From: Rhizoctonia solani
Lineage: Eukaryota; Basidiomycota; Agaricomycetes; Cantharellales; Ceratobasidiaceae
Length of the DNA stretch: 64,000 nucleotides
Assembly (NCBI RefSeq): GCF_016906535.1
Contig: NC_057372.1
Coordinates: 2,275,501-2,339,500 of the forward strand
Direction of reading: 5' to 3'
Below the pieces are notes generated by a model. The model saw only the letters and a list, made by a program, of their open reading frames with translations, searched no databases and was not told where the DNA came from. Each line of letters starts with the position of its first letter. Position 1 is the stretch's first letter. The position numbers and the translations under genes are program-made. This document shows positions 39,187 to 51,033 of this stretch, piece after piece.

Positions 39187-39716
39187 TAGAGGTACACCAG
39201 GCTACGGCTTCACCCTTGTTACTTAGAATGGATAGGTTGGTACCCGAGAAAAATGAGGTTCCAATCGTACGTTACTTGTGTCTCTCGTGGAAGCCAGGAG
39301 CAACTCGCAGTGTCTTTGAGGAGGCTTCGTCGTATGACATAAGGTCCCCTGATTGGCCCAATCACAAAACACGTCGTGTGCATGTGACCTGTGGCAAATA
39401 AATTGGCCGTCCTTCATTGCACCAACTTACTGGATTCGCAATACTAATGCAAGGGCGAACCAAGGAAATTCAAATTTTATTATTTTATTATGAGAACGTA
39501 CATATATATATCCATTATACTTTGCGCTGATACTTATCATGATAACAATGATTGAATTTACGAATGAAATACAGAGCATAGCGGTACACTGTATGTAATA
39601 GTACAGGAAAGCCAATTGTTCGCAACGTGTGTGGGATGACTCAATGATCCCAGCTCAAGTCCAGCTTGCCCAAATCTGTGTGGTGTTAACCCGGCGACAC
39701 GACCCCCCCCCTCCTT
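39187..39716. other. Gene-free stretch with C-homopolymer
   Basis: Between a divergently read promoter and the patatin 3' end. It contains a run of nine C at 39703-39711, six bases from the patatin stop codon. No gene was seen. Confidence 0.5.
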
Positions 39717-41763
39717 TTATCGATGTTCACGAGCGATTCGATTCAATCGCTCTGCGCATTTCTTCAAACCTCTAATGGACCCTTCTTCTCTCAAGTACTG
39801 AGACGTTAGGTTTTCAATTTGGTCCATCTTATGCCAGTCTTCAAGAGCCACCTGTTTCGCGAAATCTTCGTCTCCGTTCGGTCCAACTAAACGCGCTCCA
39901 GCGTTGAATCTGGTGTTCTCGTCATTAGCCTCCAGTGCCTATTAATCTTAAAGGCTCACCTATAATAAACTCCTGGCGTCCTGGAGAAGTACTCGTTTAG
40001 CTCACGATGAGCTTGCTCCGAGTTCAGAGCAATGGCTTTGAATGCATCGTACGCAGAATTGAATCTCCGGACATCTTGAAACCCGGTATTTCGGTCTACA
40101 CCAGTTCCAATGCTCAAGAAGCAACCGATTGCGTGGTCAGGACCAAATACATCTCGCGCTTCATTGAGTAATTCTTTACTTGGATTATTGTATCCAAGCC
40201 CGCCGTCAATGTAGGACCGGAGCTGGCCGTATTCATCCTTGAGTTTGATAGGAGGAAAGTATGACTACGCGGGGCTAGTTAAGCAACCAGAATCTCCTGT
40301 TTGATAGGAATGTCGACTTACTGGTGCTGCAGAGGTTGCTCTGCCAGCCTCCCTAAAATATTTTAAAAAAGTTATTTTGGTGGCAGCCACAAGTAGAAGT
40401 GGGAGTGGAAAGTACCATATCTCACACGTATCAGCTGGCCGATGCTGCGTGGCATAGGTACGGATTCGGCGAGCTGCGTGGTTATTTACGTTATGCTTTC
40501 TTACGGCCACTACAAACCTGAATAATGGTTTACTATATGTACATACTATACTGATCGTAATATAACGTACGTTCGAGCACAGTTCTGATGATGATCAGCC
40601 ATCTTGGTATTCGATGGGCTCAACCTGGCTACGACTTGCTTAATGGCTTCTTCAAGATTGTCGGGAGAAAACCTATGCTCCACGAATGCCAGACTCCCAG
40701 CTTGTGCCGCCGGATTCCTCTTGAAAATTTGCTTGGCGAGACGATGATAATACAGAATGCATTCGTCAACTGACATGCGAAGACGCTAAAAGGATGTTAG
40801 TGAATTGAAAATATTGTCGTAATTCGAACTTACTCCCAGCATGATCGCAATCAAGCTACCATTGATTCAGAAGAAAGTTTAACATTATAATCAACCGACT
40901 CACCCTCCAGTACTTGTTCCGGCAATCAAATCGAAATAATCACAAGGTAGGGCTCCCGGTTTAATACGGTCCATTATATCCTTCAATATCTTCAAGCTGC
41001 TAATACCTCGAACTCCACCGCCATCTTGGGAGGGTTCCAGTTATTAACACTTTACTATCAATCCTATATGCTACCTACCTAGTGATAACAATCGAAGTGG
41101 ACGAAGCCTGTTTGCTTCTGGGCGGAATTGAGCCAACGCAAAATCATATCCTACCGGAAGCGAGGAAAGAGGAAGAATGGTGGGAGAAGAGGACACTGGA
41201 GCAGAATATGGAGGTAGAAGGGGGCTGAGCATAGAAGGACTGGGTTCCACAATTGTGTTGACATTCAGCAAACCTCGGCTCGGGTGCGAGGGTAGAGGCG
41301 GAGGTTCTGTGGCGGTTCGAAAGGGCACCCATAACGGATTTGGTACAGGAGGTGGAATAGACGTATTCTTGCGCCGACGCGAGGCCACAGGAGGCGGTGC
41401 AGGGGCCTGGGCCTGGGTTTCAGGGGGACACGGTCCTACAGTTGCGCCAGTCGAGCTGACAGTGAGATCTCTGTGATGAGCACTGTGTTTCGAAAACTCG
41501 GGAGTACTTCGTAAATGCCGGAGGAGGCGTGACTGCGTAATACCTGATGGTTGACTCGAGCTACCCTGGGCCTCGTTGAGACGCTCGAGTTTCTTCTTAT
41601 TATTGTAGTAATCGAGAATCGCTTGCTGTTGGTCCAATTCCTTAGGAGATACGGCGATACCCATCGGACGACGAGTAGTGGTAGCCCCCAATCCACTTTC
41701 GGGCTCCCGTGACTGCCCCCTATCGTCCACGTAGATCCATGTGCCATTGGAGCTTATAGACAT
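39717..41763 (-). CDS. Patatin-like phospholipase / lysophospholipase
   Basis: Start codon at 41761-41763. The first about 220 residues are a low-complexity Pro/Ser/Arg-rich arm (APAPPPVASRRRKN). The lipase core follows over several short exons: oxyanion loop DGGGVRGISSLKIL, DYFDLIAGTSTGGLIAIMLG with the GxSxG nucleophile Ser, a helical insert (MSVDECILYYHRLAKQIFKR), and the catalytic Asp motif SYIDGGLGYNNPSKELLNEA, then IGCFLSIGTGVDRNTGFQDV and a C-terminal helix ending at the stop 39717-39719. The Ser-Asp dyad enzymes hydrolyse acyl chains of membrane lipids. In this fungal group patatins are often fused to NB-ARC/TPR modules; this one stands alone. Confidence 0.9.
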
Positions 41764-42194
41764 GGTAATTTAGTATGTTGGGCCGACTTATTTTCCAAGG
41801 CTAAGGTGTGGGCAAGTTCTTCCAGTCTCTCCGGTCACAGGGATGTCAAGGTCTGTGGAATCGAGATAGCCGTCAGAATGCTGTATACATAGACCACCGT
41901 GGCCCAGAGAGGTGGTAAACAAAAGTACCCTTCTAGGTGTAGGTAGTTTGATCTGTGGAGAATGTGATGGGTGTTATTGCTAAAGTCTGGAAGTACAGAA
42001 TCCATTCCTTGGTTTTGTGGCACGGTAACTGATCGGGACATGTACAGCGCTTGCGCAATTGGCAGCCTGGAAGTAGAGCAACTTAGCGCCGTCCAACCAT
42101 CGCATCTCACCAGCTCCATATTAAAGCCTAGCTATCCAATATATAATGGCCCGCGAGCATCCATATCCGAGTTTCAACACGGTGGACCCCAAAA

Positions 42195-42350
42195 GTGCGG
42201 ATTTTCTGAACGTAAATAATCGCGCGTTATATGCGGAGTATTGGCAAAATCCGACCAGTTTTTCCATGAATCCGCATCCTCAACTCACCCCTGTGTGTCG
42301 TCAAGGTGCGGATTCTGCAATTTTGAGTGCGGATATCTGGCAAAATCTGG
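42195..42350 (+). repeat. Cluster of degenerate GTGCGGAT repeats
   Basis: Four copies of a TGCGGAT/A core: 42195, 42231, 42306 and 42326. Two are followed by the longer shared piece TTGGCAAAATCCG / CTGGCAAAATCTGG. The spacing is irregular. This looks like an eroded non-autonomous repeat, although an open frame happens to run through it. Confidence 0.45.
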
Positions 42351-43765
42351 ATGTCATACGGATTTTCCGTAATTTTGGAGTTCACCGTGCAATTGATACG
42401 TAGGTCGGGACAATATTTCGGTTAATTAATCTTTTCGTATTTTTGAGAAGTTCGGAATGACGTTAATGCCCTCAAGCTTGTTTCCCAGTGAACTCAGCCA
42501 AGCCAATGTAGAGGCACCCCGGAGGTCGATGTATTAGGGAATGATTGGTGTCGCATTGACCAGGTGACGTCGTCAACGAGGATGTGGGAGGGTGAGAAAC
42601 CCTGAATCATACAGATCCATCATAAAGTCAAATAGTTCACTACTTATAAGTTGATGTAATTACCCACAAAGCCTGAACAGTTTGAGTGGCCTACCATATG
42701 CAAATAACGTTAACCAACCGTGTAAACTACAGTCAAAATCAAATACTCAAGGCACTTCCATTTTACAAGTAGCTATGGTATGTGACTATGGCAATTACAT
42801 GTACATAAATCTGGGTGAATGAATATCTTCAAGAGGTTGGCAATTATGTGCATAAAAGGCTGATCGTAGCGAGGGTGATCTCACTATAGCTGTGACTTAA
42901 TGTACACCGTTACGCGTGTTGGAACTGGAAAAATTGGGCACTCCTAGTAGAACATAGCTACATAGAGACTTGAACTATCAACAACCAAGCGTTTTAATAT
43001 GCTTTTTACACAAATATAAGTGATAATCCTCAAATTTTCGACCCACAATTTCACCTTTGAGTTTTCAGTTGATCCCTAACTCAGTGACTGCCTCTCCATC
43101 AGTTTCGAGTGGATATGCCCGAACCCAGCCAAATTCCCCATTGTGCCACTTACCTTCTTAGTATCAAATAATCATAAATTTCCTGGTGCAGCTTTCTCGT
43201 CACCGTTGGACTGAAGGAACGTTACTCCAGCTACATTATGAGGCATATGGGACAAGTACTGAGCAAAGCGAGCAACTTGAGTACGCATATACGACCACGT
43301 GCATGCAGCCGCCACAGGTTTTTGAAATCACGCATTCTAATTCTAATTAAGTGGTCTGACCCTTCGTTCTGGTAGCAGCCACATTTATTGATGTTCTCGT
43401 AGTCCAGAAAATATCAAGTTTCGAAGGCGACTGTGATTATTTGCTTCCGACTATACTTGGTTTCCTAGCAGGAGTCCTTTGTACTACGTTCGCGGTCTTG
43501 TGATACCCTGCGTTGCCTTCGATATTATAGCCCGCCCATTGCCAAGTCCGCTTGCTCCCTAAGATCGCTGTCAGGTCCTGATGAGAACTCTCGTCGTCCA
43601 TGTACGCGGCTCATACATGCACATGTTCGCGCAAATTTATTCTCACATTCCCGCTGTTCCCGGCCAGCATCGCGCCGTGTCTACTCGCTCTTGGCCTAAA
43701 TTCTCTCAGCACGTGCGCGCCTTCCTCTGGCACCAGAATCAGCGCACCGCGCGGACAGGCCCACG

Positions 43766-43773
43766 TTTTATAA
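43766..43773 (+). promoter_or_regulatory. TATA box of the SurE phosphatase gene
   Basis: TTTTATAA 102 bases upstream of the ATG at 43875, in an otherwise GC-rich stretch. Confidence 0.45.
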
Positions 43774-43874
43774 CGCGGTGCAGCTTCTCTTCCCGCGTAT
43801 TTTCCCATAAATAACCACTGTTGATCACTGTAACCAAACCCAGTTCCAGTCAAGAGCAACCAGAACAGTATACT

Positions 43875-45420
43875 ATGCAGCTTTCGTTGATCGCCACTCT
43901 CCTCGGCTCGGTTGCTGTTCAGTCAGCGCTCGGTGCGCCTGCTATTACCGAGCGGGCTCAGCTCAAGGTTCTTGTGTAGGTTTTCTCCCGCCGGAGCTAT
44001 TCTATTATACTAAATAGCGCTATAGTGGTAACGATGATGGCTGGGCTGAGGCCAATGTCCGTGCATTCTACCAGACTCTTGCTGCAGCTGGATATAATGT
44101 GCGTAGCCTATCATAAAATAGCATATTCTTATACCTAAACTTTACAACAGACTGTGGTCTCCGCCCCGGTCGAGAACCAATCCGGCACAGGTTCGTCGGA
44201 CTCAGCCGCGAAGGTTCTCACGAAAGCTGGACAGTACAACTCTGTGCCTGTTGGCGCCCCAGCACAAGGTTTCAACTCTACTGATCGTGAGTGCAATGTT
44301 ACGATTAGGACTTGACGTCGGGCCATATTGACATGCTCGTGCCCAGCCCGACTGAACTACGTGAACAGCTACCCCGTCACTGCGATCAAGTACGGAATTG
44401 CGGTGATTTAGAACAATAAAAGGAAATAACTATTCCTCACACAAATGTTGCATAGACTCTTTCTCCTAAGTTCTTCGGAGGTTCTCCAGACATCGTAGTC
44501 ACTGGCCCCAACGTTGGAAGTAAGTGTAAATCTGGGACTTCTAGATGTTTCTCTGACACAGGTTACGCAGACAATCTTGGAATTGCGACTTTCTTCTCTG
44601 GAACTGTGTGAGTTTTGGTAGTTGAAGTGCACGGACGACCTTGGGTATTTACTCCAAACCCCGTACCGTGAAGCGGTGCAGCATGTGAGGCATCCAAGCA
44701 AGGTTTTCCGGCTATCGCCTTTAGCGGAGACAATAGCCCGGCAAGGTATGTACTGCGTATCCCCCCCTGGACCAGGATTGAGGATTCTGCCCACAAATTA
44801 GATCTTACACTACCCTGGTGCCAGGTGATTCTTCGTTCCTGTATGGGCAGATTGCGCAGAAACTCGTAGCAACCTTGACCGCCACATCCAAGCCATGGTT
44901 ACCCTCCGGAGTCGTAAGTCCTCTGCATGTTTTGAAACCTAATAAATACTAAGTTGTCGTATTATAGGGACTTGTAAGTGTATTCGGGGATTCAAAGCGC
45001 CTACGGGTGTTGAGAATAGCAATTTATTTAGAACGTCAATTTCCCTGCCGTTTCTTCAACCTGCTCCAAGGTCAGTGACTTCCAATTCGTCCTGACCCGT
45101 CTCTACTGGAACCCTCTCCGCACGGTAAGCAATTGTCGTTCTTTCGATTACGAAAAATCGTCTAAAAATTTTGTGCGGAACAGGATGTTGTGACATGCAA
45201 CAACGGAGGTCACCTCCCCGATGAGACTCCCACCAAGAACACAAGTGGTAAATGCTATGTTACGATTTCGGCTTTTGATGCCCAAAACAAGCGGGATGCG
45301 AGCGTCGAGGAGCAGGTAAGTTTCCAGACGACTCTTGTATAATAAGTCGGTCTAACTGGCAATGCCAATGTAGGCCGCGTTTTGGCTAAGCTCTCTTCGA
45401 TCTTGGTCTGCAAGGCATAA
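43875..45420 (+). CDS. Secreted SurE-like phosphatase / nucleotidase
   Basis: Signal peptide MQLSLIATLLGSVAVQSALG, then VLVGNDDGWAEANVRAFYQT with the metal-binding Asp-Asp of SurE, TVVSAPVENQSGTGS (Ser/Asn phosphate loop), DIVVTGPNVGSYADNLGI (GPN-x-G motif) and YSGT-type FFSGTVGAACEA, then PAIAFSGDN. The family hydrolyses phosphomonoesters of nucleotides and polyphosphate with divalent metal; the signal peptide places this one outside the cell or in the vacuole. About ten short exons. The last exon needs one more T in TTTT at 45380-45383 to read AAFLAKLSSILVCKA and stop at 45418-45420. It may work with the phosphate transporter in phosphate scavenging (inference). Confidence 0.88.
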
Positions 45421-46169
45421 AAAGCCTGCGCAACCGGCAGACGCTGATAAGAGACATAGTTACCGAAAAAAACTATTGCTTCGATTCCGAGCCAGAATCC
45501 ACTGAAAACGCACACGCATGTACCTGTTCTCTCCAGGCACGATTCTATTATAATACATGACATTCGCATCTTCGCTATGACCTCACAACTAATACAGTTG
45601 GATTAATGAGTTGGAAATTTGTGTTGTCTGAGCCCACAGAAGCAAATTCATCGTCATTGCCGAGCCTGCCAAGACCAACAGCGCTTAGTGCCTGTTTTTT
45701 TCTCCATCGGCGTACAGAAGAGTTGATAAAGGTGATGGAGGTTGCCAGGTTCAACTTTCCCACCCCCCTCGCGTTCTGTTTTTAGCTTCAGCCCTATTTT
45801 CAGCTTATCCTTCCTAAATTAGACGTGGCTGACAACGCGGATACGGAATGCGCAGCTGCAATTTCACTATGTCCTGTGTTAGTTGGCTAAGATTCGTGCG
45901 CAGCAATGCATTATAAACCAACAGGTTACAAGTTTAAATCACTGCAACGATATCCCCCCCGCACTATCCATGTTGACTTAATAGTCCCCCAAATCGCGAA
46001 CCAGAAGAGTATACAAAAATACGATTAAATTGGGAAACAAAAAGTGGGTAACATACGAGAGCAAAACGAATGTGTAGCATGTAGCTTACAAAAAAAATTA
46101 GGAAAACATCCATCCAATTGTCCATTTCAACCCAAATCCCAAACTGTATGATGCGATCGTCTACCAAAA
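45421..46169. other. Convergent intergenic region
   Basis: Between the 3' ends of the phosphatase and GH79 genes. No coding frame, repeat or RNA gene was seen. Confidence 0.5.
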
Positions 46170-48609
46170 TCAAGCGTAACGCATGCACATCACACATCGA
46201 ATGAATGCAACAAATGCGGCTCCGAGTGCACCACCTACAACTGCGACCATGCCAGGTATGGCGGCCCGCCACGCCGAGCTGACGGAGCCGGCACTGGTAC
46301 TACCCAATCTTCCGCCTCCGTAGTGACCTCCTCCACGGCCATTCGAGGTGGAGAGCACCGCCTGGTCGACGGTTGCGGTGTTGTGGATTTTCTACAAACA
46401 GGTCAGTCTAAATTCATAGGCAATAAGCCAAGCTCAACGTACAGTGGCGGCAGTAGTGGCGAACGTCTGAGGACCCTCATTCGGGGGAGTCGAGTCTGCC
46501 AGAGTTTGGTCGTTTAGGAATACGAGAACGATAGAAGGAGCCTTGACGTTAATTGCGCAAGAACCAGCAGCAGTGTCACACTGGATTGTTTCGGTTTGAA
46601 GTTCACCCTTCATGCGCCCGTCCGAATTGAATTGGTCACCCATGGTTTGTCCTGTTGTGGATGTATCAGCAAAACTCCATGGATCTGTGGATATTAGATG
46701 AACTCACCAGCCCAAGTTACGTTGTACTTCTGGTTAACCGACGCAGCGGACAAGCGACTGGATACTACTCAGTAATCGCTTTGGACAACTTCTGAAACAA
46801 ACGTACCGGACTTTGACGGAGTTGGGAATGGCAGCAGGTTGACCAGTTTGTCCTCCACCAATGGCAATATGAGCAACATAGTCGCTGGCACCACTGGGAT
46901 CGGTGATATAGTTGAAAAGGACAACCTTGGATGGCTGGATTACGGTAGGTCATTGTTGTGCATGAGTCAAGACAGTAAATTAACGTACGCTACCGTTTTC
47001 ATAGATGGCGTATCCAGGGGTATAATCACTGCCACCATTCATAAACAAGTCGACAATTTGGGAGTTTCCGCTGGGACCGAACGCCTCGGCGGTAACAAGG
47101 GTCGCGTAGAAGATTGCGCCGGTAGTCCATTGATGGAAAGTGGATTGGTTGGTTGGCGGAGGAGTGAAAGGCTACCAAAAGGACGTCAGTCAAGAAATGA
47201 GAAGCAAACTGAAGACTTCGTACATTATAGTAGACGTTTTGTCCACCAACATGGAGAAGAACCTGCGAAAAATTGGCGGACGCGAGTTGGAACGCGAGAT
47301 CCGCAGCCCAGAGGGCTGCACCGAAACTGTCGCTGATACCCGGGAAGCCACCACAAGACGCCGTGTTGGTCTCGAGCATGACAATAGGCTTCCCGTACTG
47401 TTGTGCGATGGCACTAGACGACCGATATGGGTTAACCATGGATACAGGCGAGTAACCGGTGTTGGCGTGTCTCAAGAAATCGGGGTAGATTGCTTGTGGA
47501 TCGAGGATATTTCCATTAATCTTGCAATTGTTGGTCGGATAGTGTTGGACCGCGAGGATTTTTAGGTCATTTTTGAAACGTTCAACAAACCCAGCTTGGA
47601 ACAACTCAGTCTCATTCCACATGCAACACGACGAAGGCGCAAGCAGGATATCCTTGTTGGTGAATGCTGGAGCCGCATTAAGCTGGGTCACAGCCTGTTG
47701 GAACTCATTCATGTAAATGTCGAAGGTATAGGGACTTTGTGGGCGTTTTCCATGCTGGTCGTATCTGCGGTACAGTCAGTGACAGCTCGGTTCCGTGATT
47801 TACGTTGGGCGCTTACAGATCAGGTTCATTACCGAGTTGCAGGGCGAGCAGATCACTTCCAAGAATAGACTCGACGGTCTCGGCGACAAGTACGGAGTTG
47901 GTAAAGTTATTAGGATCAATCCAATTCAGACCAAAGTAATACTCGGTGGGGATCAAGGACGAAATATTCTTCATTGAATAGATGAGCTCGGGCGAGAAGT
48001 AGATCAAAGGGGTTTCGGTCTATTCGGGAAGTGAGCGCTAGGCGAGTCTCGCATGGTGCTGGCAACTCACCGGCGTGGAACCTGGTCGGCGGAACTTTTG
48101 GATAACATATCCTGTGTTGAACCCCTCTGGGAACATCACTGCGGCTTCCTGCGTATTGCCTCCCACTCGGATGGAGACCTTGCCCGCACGCGCCTTGAGG
48201 GCAGACATGTGGTTCAGGAATGGTACCTGCAAGTGACTAGAGTTTTTCCCCACTATTTTCTGTGTATTAGTAACAAGATCTGAATGCCACTTCATTGCAC
48301 CTACGAATCTGATCTGCGACAGACAGCTCAATACTGAATCCCATGAAGCTGCCTTTCTGCTTGATCGACAGACCATCCATACCACCCGAGAGGAGCTGTA
48401 CAGGAAAATCCTTCACGAGGTCTGTTGGAGGTGCGGGCGGGTTAAGCACGGTAGTATCATACGCCGCCGCCCCTGTGTAAGTTGCGTCGGCGGCAGCAGC
48501 AGTCGAAGTCGACGTCATAGTCGGGTTATAGACGGTCACACTCCGTTTTTCGGGCTGTAGGCCAGCCACCAAGGCCGGGAGAGCCAGAGGCAGCGAGGAA
48601 GGTGCGCAT
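46170..48609 (-). CDS. GH79 beta-glucuronidase-like glycoside hydrolase, membrane-tethered
   Basis: Minus-strand gene. ATG at 48607-48609 gives MRTFLAAS; dropping one G of a GG (plus-strand 48584-48585) completes a good signal peptide running into LPALVAGLQPEKR. Catalytic domain: GGMDGLSIKQKGSFMGFSIE, VSIRVGGNTQEAA, acid/base LGNEPDLY, PSSCCMWNETELFQAGFVER, and nucleophile segment PIVMLETNTASCGGFPG. Then LWAADLAFQLASANFSQVLL, SGNSQIVDLFMNGGSDYTPG and the C-terminal GH79C beta sandwich (NQKYNVTWAGQTM). The end has a Ser/Thr/Gly stalk and a TM helix (AAIPGMVAVVGGALGAAFVA). Family members remove glucuronic acid from arabinogalactans and other glycans; plant cell-wall attack is likely. Confidence 0.9.
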
Positions 48610-49519
48610 TGCAATGAGGAAAGGAATGTCGTCGTGGTACAGAAAAAGAACGCCAAGACAACAGGGTATAATTATGGCACCGCCACTTCAACATCACGTA
48701 ACTTGGCATTCCCTTTCAATAGGCGCGCAACCGCGGCCCAGCCCTTTGTGAATATACATTCGATAAAAATAGCCAAAAGCTGTACCTTAATGACACGGCC
48801 AAACCCGTAGCAACTTCCACCTATCGGGCAAGGTTTTGTGAGTAACGCAACTGTCACCGAGTGATGCATCTGCGCCTCGAGGCGGTCTAATTATATACGC
48901 TACGTCACTTGAAGGTCACCAAAGTGAATTTGTCTACCTATGTGCATAGAATAGAAGGAACTTGACCTTGGTGTTACCCAAGAACGCCTACTAACAACAC
49001 TGACTCCGAGCTTTGAATGGGAACATACCCCGAACTTGAGAATGAGTCTTTGAAACAATACTGACCTATTTAATTAAATATCCGGAGTGGGCATCTGATG
49101 CCCTACATTAAACCCTACACAAATATCGTAGGAATATGAGAAACAGTACTAGCCACCAAATTCATTTCGATTTTGATAATTCTAACGCTATATAACGGAA
49201 CCTTGAATCGCGATAGCGCTCAAGTCTTGAAATGTGGAGCAAAGTCGGCTGCGGCAAATGTGGATCCGTTGAGCTGGATCAGGCGGTATTTCAACATCGA
49301 TGTAGTGTAGTAGCGAATAGGCTCCTACAGGCGCAGCTTTCTGTATGCATCCTCCATGCGTATGATTACCTTTCAATACAATAAAACACGCTGAAAGGGC
49401 ACCAAGAGTTGAACCCAAAGGGCTCAACTTTAATAACGCTTGGGGAATTTATAAATATCGCAAAGGCCACCTCTCTTGGACGCCATAGCGCCCATCCCTG
49501 TTATTCTCTCGGCGTCTCG
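48610..49519. other. Gene-free stretch
   Basis: Divergent region between GH79 and a short secreted protein gene; TATAAA at 49450-49455 serves the latter. No other feature was seen. Confidence 0.45.
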
Positions 49520-50026
49520 ATGCGCATCTACATCTCTTTGCTCACTTTCGTTGCCGCTGTAGTCGGCCAAGCCGACCCATCAGTCAACACACCGTACGTA
49601 ATAACCAACGAGTTGAACGGGGGCCGGCTAAACTGCAGAATAATTCAGCGCCTCACTCGTGCAATGCGAGCCAGTATTGCTTACTTGGGCTGCCTCCAAT
49701 ACACCCGTATCTATTAAGTAGACGACATTGTATTTATGGAACATCCTTCCGTGGCTGAATTTCTGCTAGCATACTACGGGCTGGCAATGCTGCCGCGGCG
49801 CCTCTGCTAAACTTGGGGCAACAGACAAGCAACTCAATAACGTGGATTGTAAATATGACTTCTGGTATTTTGATCACTATTCAGATCAGTGATTCAAAGG
49901 GAAATTTTGCTTATTCTGGTGAGCCTTCGAGTTGGTTTCTTTCTTTTACGAGTAATCATACTAAGGTCGTGTATGTTAGCGCCCCTAACTGTTCAAAACG
50001 GCGCCGACTCGACCTGCATTCGCTAA
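49520..50026 (+). CDS. Short secreted one-domain protein (Kre9/KNH-like fold), copy A
   Basis: TATAAA lies 70 bases upstream of the ATG at 49520. Signal peptide MRIYISLLTFVAAVVGQA; the mature start is DPSVNTP. Four exons joined in phase give SLVQCEPVLLTWAASNTPVS, INILRAGNAAAAPLLNLG, NSITWIVNMTSGILITIQI and a last tiny exon APLTVQNGADSTCIR before the stop at 50024-50026. The pattern NTP..VQC.P....W......PLxxL......TWxV......I...D..G is the Ser-Thr-rich GPI-protein (Kre9/KNH-like) beta-sandwich, here without the Ser/Thr tail or GPI signal. Two Cys could form one disulphide. About 130 residues including the leader: a candidate effector or wall protein. Confidence 0.78.
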
Positions 50027-50156
50027 TTGCATTTAACATATTGGGGCGAATCTTTCAAATATGCGCGAGAGATTATATGCTATAAATAGGTCATAGGAAC
50101 TCACTATGCAAATGGCCGTTGGTAAAAAATACCTTTTGTTTAACCCGTACCTAAAC

Positions 50157-50174
50157 ATATATATATATATATAT
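50157..50174. repeat. (AT)9 microsatellite
   Basis: Uninterrupted AT dinucleotide run of 18 bases between the two secreted-protein genes. Confidence 0.85.
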
Positions 50175-50574
50175 GCGCATATGAAACGCGAGAACTGCAC
50201 GTATATTGGACTGTGTTTGATCGATACATTTTAAGGGCCGTCTATTTCGGGAGGTCATTTCTGCGGTGTCGTCCAAGGCCCTTTTTTATGCCCTGTACAT
50301 GTACGGGTTGCCAGCGAAGTTAGTATTGATTGTGACTTTGAAAATACAATATATACATGAGCAGGCGCAAAATGAGTCGCTTCAAAAACGCCAATTTCGA
50401 GCATTATGTATATAAATGCCTTCCTCCTTTAGGTACAATTTGTGAACCGAGACATGGGTGCCGGCATTAATTATCTATATATGTACTATATAATGCAAAT
50501 CAGGCATCGTGTTGCATATCAACTTATAAGCTAAAGAGCAAGATCGCGGGGCTATTCTACAGTGAAATGATCAT

Positions 50575-50914
50575 TTTTTACAGAGCAGTGGTAACTTTAC
50601 GGATACTTTGGTAGTCTTCTCTCCAGCCCTCCATCTTAGCCGAAGCCATAGTATGACGTCTAAATAATATTGGCAGTTGAAAATATCCACCGCTTTCTCG
50701 CCGATTTTGCGATGCCAACTTGCAAGTTCTCTATGAAATGGAATAATTGTACCAGTTCAGTACACATTTTAAAATGAGTGTCCAGGCTTGACGTCTCCAC
50801 CCGTGTGATAGCCCTCCGCAGTATGGTGATATTGGTACAATAGCGAATGAACTTCCGTTTATGGTAGTTACTGCAATTTTTCGTGTGTCTATCAATATAA
50901 TCTAACGTAGACAT
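50575..50914 (-). pseudogene. Helical-domain remnant (MLKL/HeLo-like N-terminal type)
   Basis: A minus-strand open frame from 50914 reads YCTNITILRRAITRVETSSL then MCTELVQLFHFIENLQVGIA with a KSARKRW basic end. After a probable 3' exon it continues MASAKMEGWREDYQSIRKVT and stops near 50575. The heptad-like helix pattern with ELV..FIE.L and the basic KRW turn resembles the four-helix N-terminal domains that precede NACHT/TPR/kinase modules in agaricomycetes. No effector domain follows on either side, so it is a fragment. The family call is tentative. Confidence 0.35.
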
Positions 50915-51033
50915 TCGACTATGACATACGGTGCTCGAGGTTGGAGTTAGGTCTTGATAGTTCTATAAAGGATCTGAATTCTCGAACTTCTACTCATAGT
51001 TATCTCAACCTTACCTCTCATTCTCTAAATTCC

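Larger units (their letters stand above)
41764..43874. other. 2 kb stretch with degenerate repeat and SurE promoter
   Basis: No gene could be supported. Holds a cluster of GTGCGGAT-type repeats (42195-42350), CACGTG at 43296 and 43709, and a TATA box for the phosphatase gene near 43766. Confidence 0.5.

Noticed and set aside
42146..42403. 85-codon open frame starting MAREHPYPSF
   Set aside because: It overlies the GTGCGGAT repeat cluster, and the repeated unit explains its repeated peptide; no homology pattern.
43581..43814. 77-codon open frame upstream of the phosphatase
   Set aside because: It overlaps the TATA box and promoter of the SurE gene, and lacks any domain or signal peptide.
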